Positions 63,895 to 64,000 of a DNA stretch of 64,000 bases are shown one piece after another (position 1 is the first letter of the stretch; each line of letters begins with the position of its first letter). Source of the stretch: Longimicrobium sp. (GTDB lineage: Bacteria; Gemmatimonadota; Gemmatimonadetes; Longimicrobiales; Longimicrobiaceae); contig NZ_DATIND010000140.1 of NCBI RefSeq assembly GCF_035474595.1, positions 1 through 64,000 on the forward strand, in the 5' to 3' direction. Below the pieces are notes generated by a model. It searched no databases. It was given only the letters and a program-made list of their open reading frames with translations, and had not been told where the DNA came from. The position numbers and the translations under genes are program-made.

Positions 63895-64000
63895 ATGATC
63901 CGCCTTCCCACCATCGCCCTGCTGCTCGCGGTCACCGCCTGCGGATCGGAGCCGTCCCCCGCGCGCCGCCACGCCGCGACCGCACCGGCGATTCCGGCAG
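63895..64000 (+). CDS. lipoprotein N-terminus (cut by window edge)
   Basis: Thirty-five codons from ATG 63895: a short signal (MIRLPTIALLLAVTAC) with lipobox VTAC, then a Pro/Ala-rich start. The rest lies beyond the window, so nothing more can be said. Confidence 0.65.
   Translation, partial: MIRLPTIALLLAVTACGSEPSPARRHAATAPAIPA

Overview
The window is a high-GC (about 70 % G+C), densely coded bacterial chromosome segment. An outer-membrane biogenesis protein, TonB-plug-like and other lipoproteins, a diderm-type tesA/ybbA/ybbP locus and many (S/T)(F)AT-type peptide leaders of the pinensin kind point to a diderm. The closest match I can suggest is Gemmatimonadota, order Longimicrobiales. That placement is inference from gene content and repeat style; no rRNA or tRNA gene is present to test it.

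Layout. 1-13.2 kb: phosphoenolpyruvate carboxylase (cut by the left edge), a Cys-rich peptide with a pinensin-type leader, a stand-alone TonB-plug lipoprotein, a DUF486 membrane protein, an HD-GYP phosphodiesterase, a two-gene membrane operon, a small operon encoding a defensin-like secreted peptide plus a second pinensin-leader peptide, a MarC protein, a DUF3828 lipoprotein, and an overlapping GNAT / 2-hydroxyacid dehydrogenase / glycerate 2-kinase operon. 13.2-20 kb: a ribbon-helix-helix/PIN toxin-antitoxin pair with a palindromic operator, an OmpA-PA14 protein, a TPR protein with an AraC-type regulator, and hipBA. 20-29.8 kb: a thiC-associated variable region. It holds intact thiC with a TPP riboswitch, three 3'-terminal fragments of thiC spread over the 7.5 kb downstream, and between them membrane proteins, a tandemly duplicated small protein, a TMEM175-type channel and a clearly lower-GC three-gene block (UbiA-type prenyltransferase, a polytopic membrane protein, a DedA-like protein). 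29.8-38.9 kb: a lipid block with fatty-acyl-CoA ligase, UbiB/ABC1 kinase and a PlsC-type acyltransferase in one overlapping operon, then HMG-CoA reductase and an ArsA/GET3-type ATPase. 38.9-44.1 kb: a PIN toxin-antitoxin pair, an orphan antitoxin, and the tesA // ybbA-ybbP divergent locus. 44.4-54.3 kb: a GAF histidine kinase overlapping a TPR protein and followed by a tiny lipoprotein with a duplicated GGGVLVGGN motif, a DUF4157 effector-like protein, a giant Gly/Ser protein, and a periplasmic binding protein overlapping its likely chemoreceptor. 54.5-64 kb: M61 peptidase plus glutaminyl cyclase operon, a sigma-54 activator, a ZU5-like lipoprotein with a TPR protein, a BamA/Omp85-type protein, and the start of another lipoprotein.

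Most operons are translationally coupled by ATGA/GTGA overlaps. Intergenic spaces are rich in perfect hairpins, a dispersed CGGAG hairpin family, a two-hairpin 58-bp repeat, and heptamer/octamer arrays with an AGTGC core. The observations most worth following up are the defensin-like/pinensin-leader operon at 7.6-8.0 kb, the repeated thiC 3'-end duplications around a low-GC island, and the kinase-TPR-secreted peptide locus at 44.4-47.5 kb.
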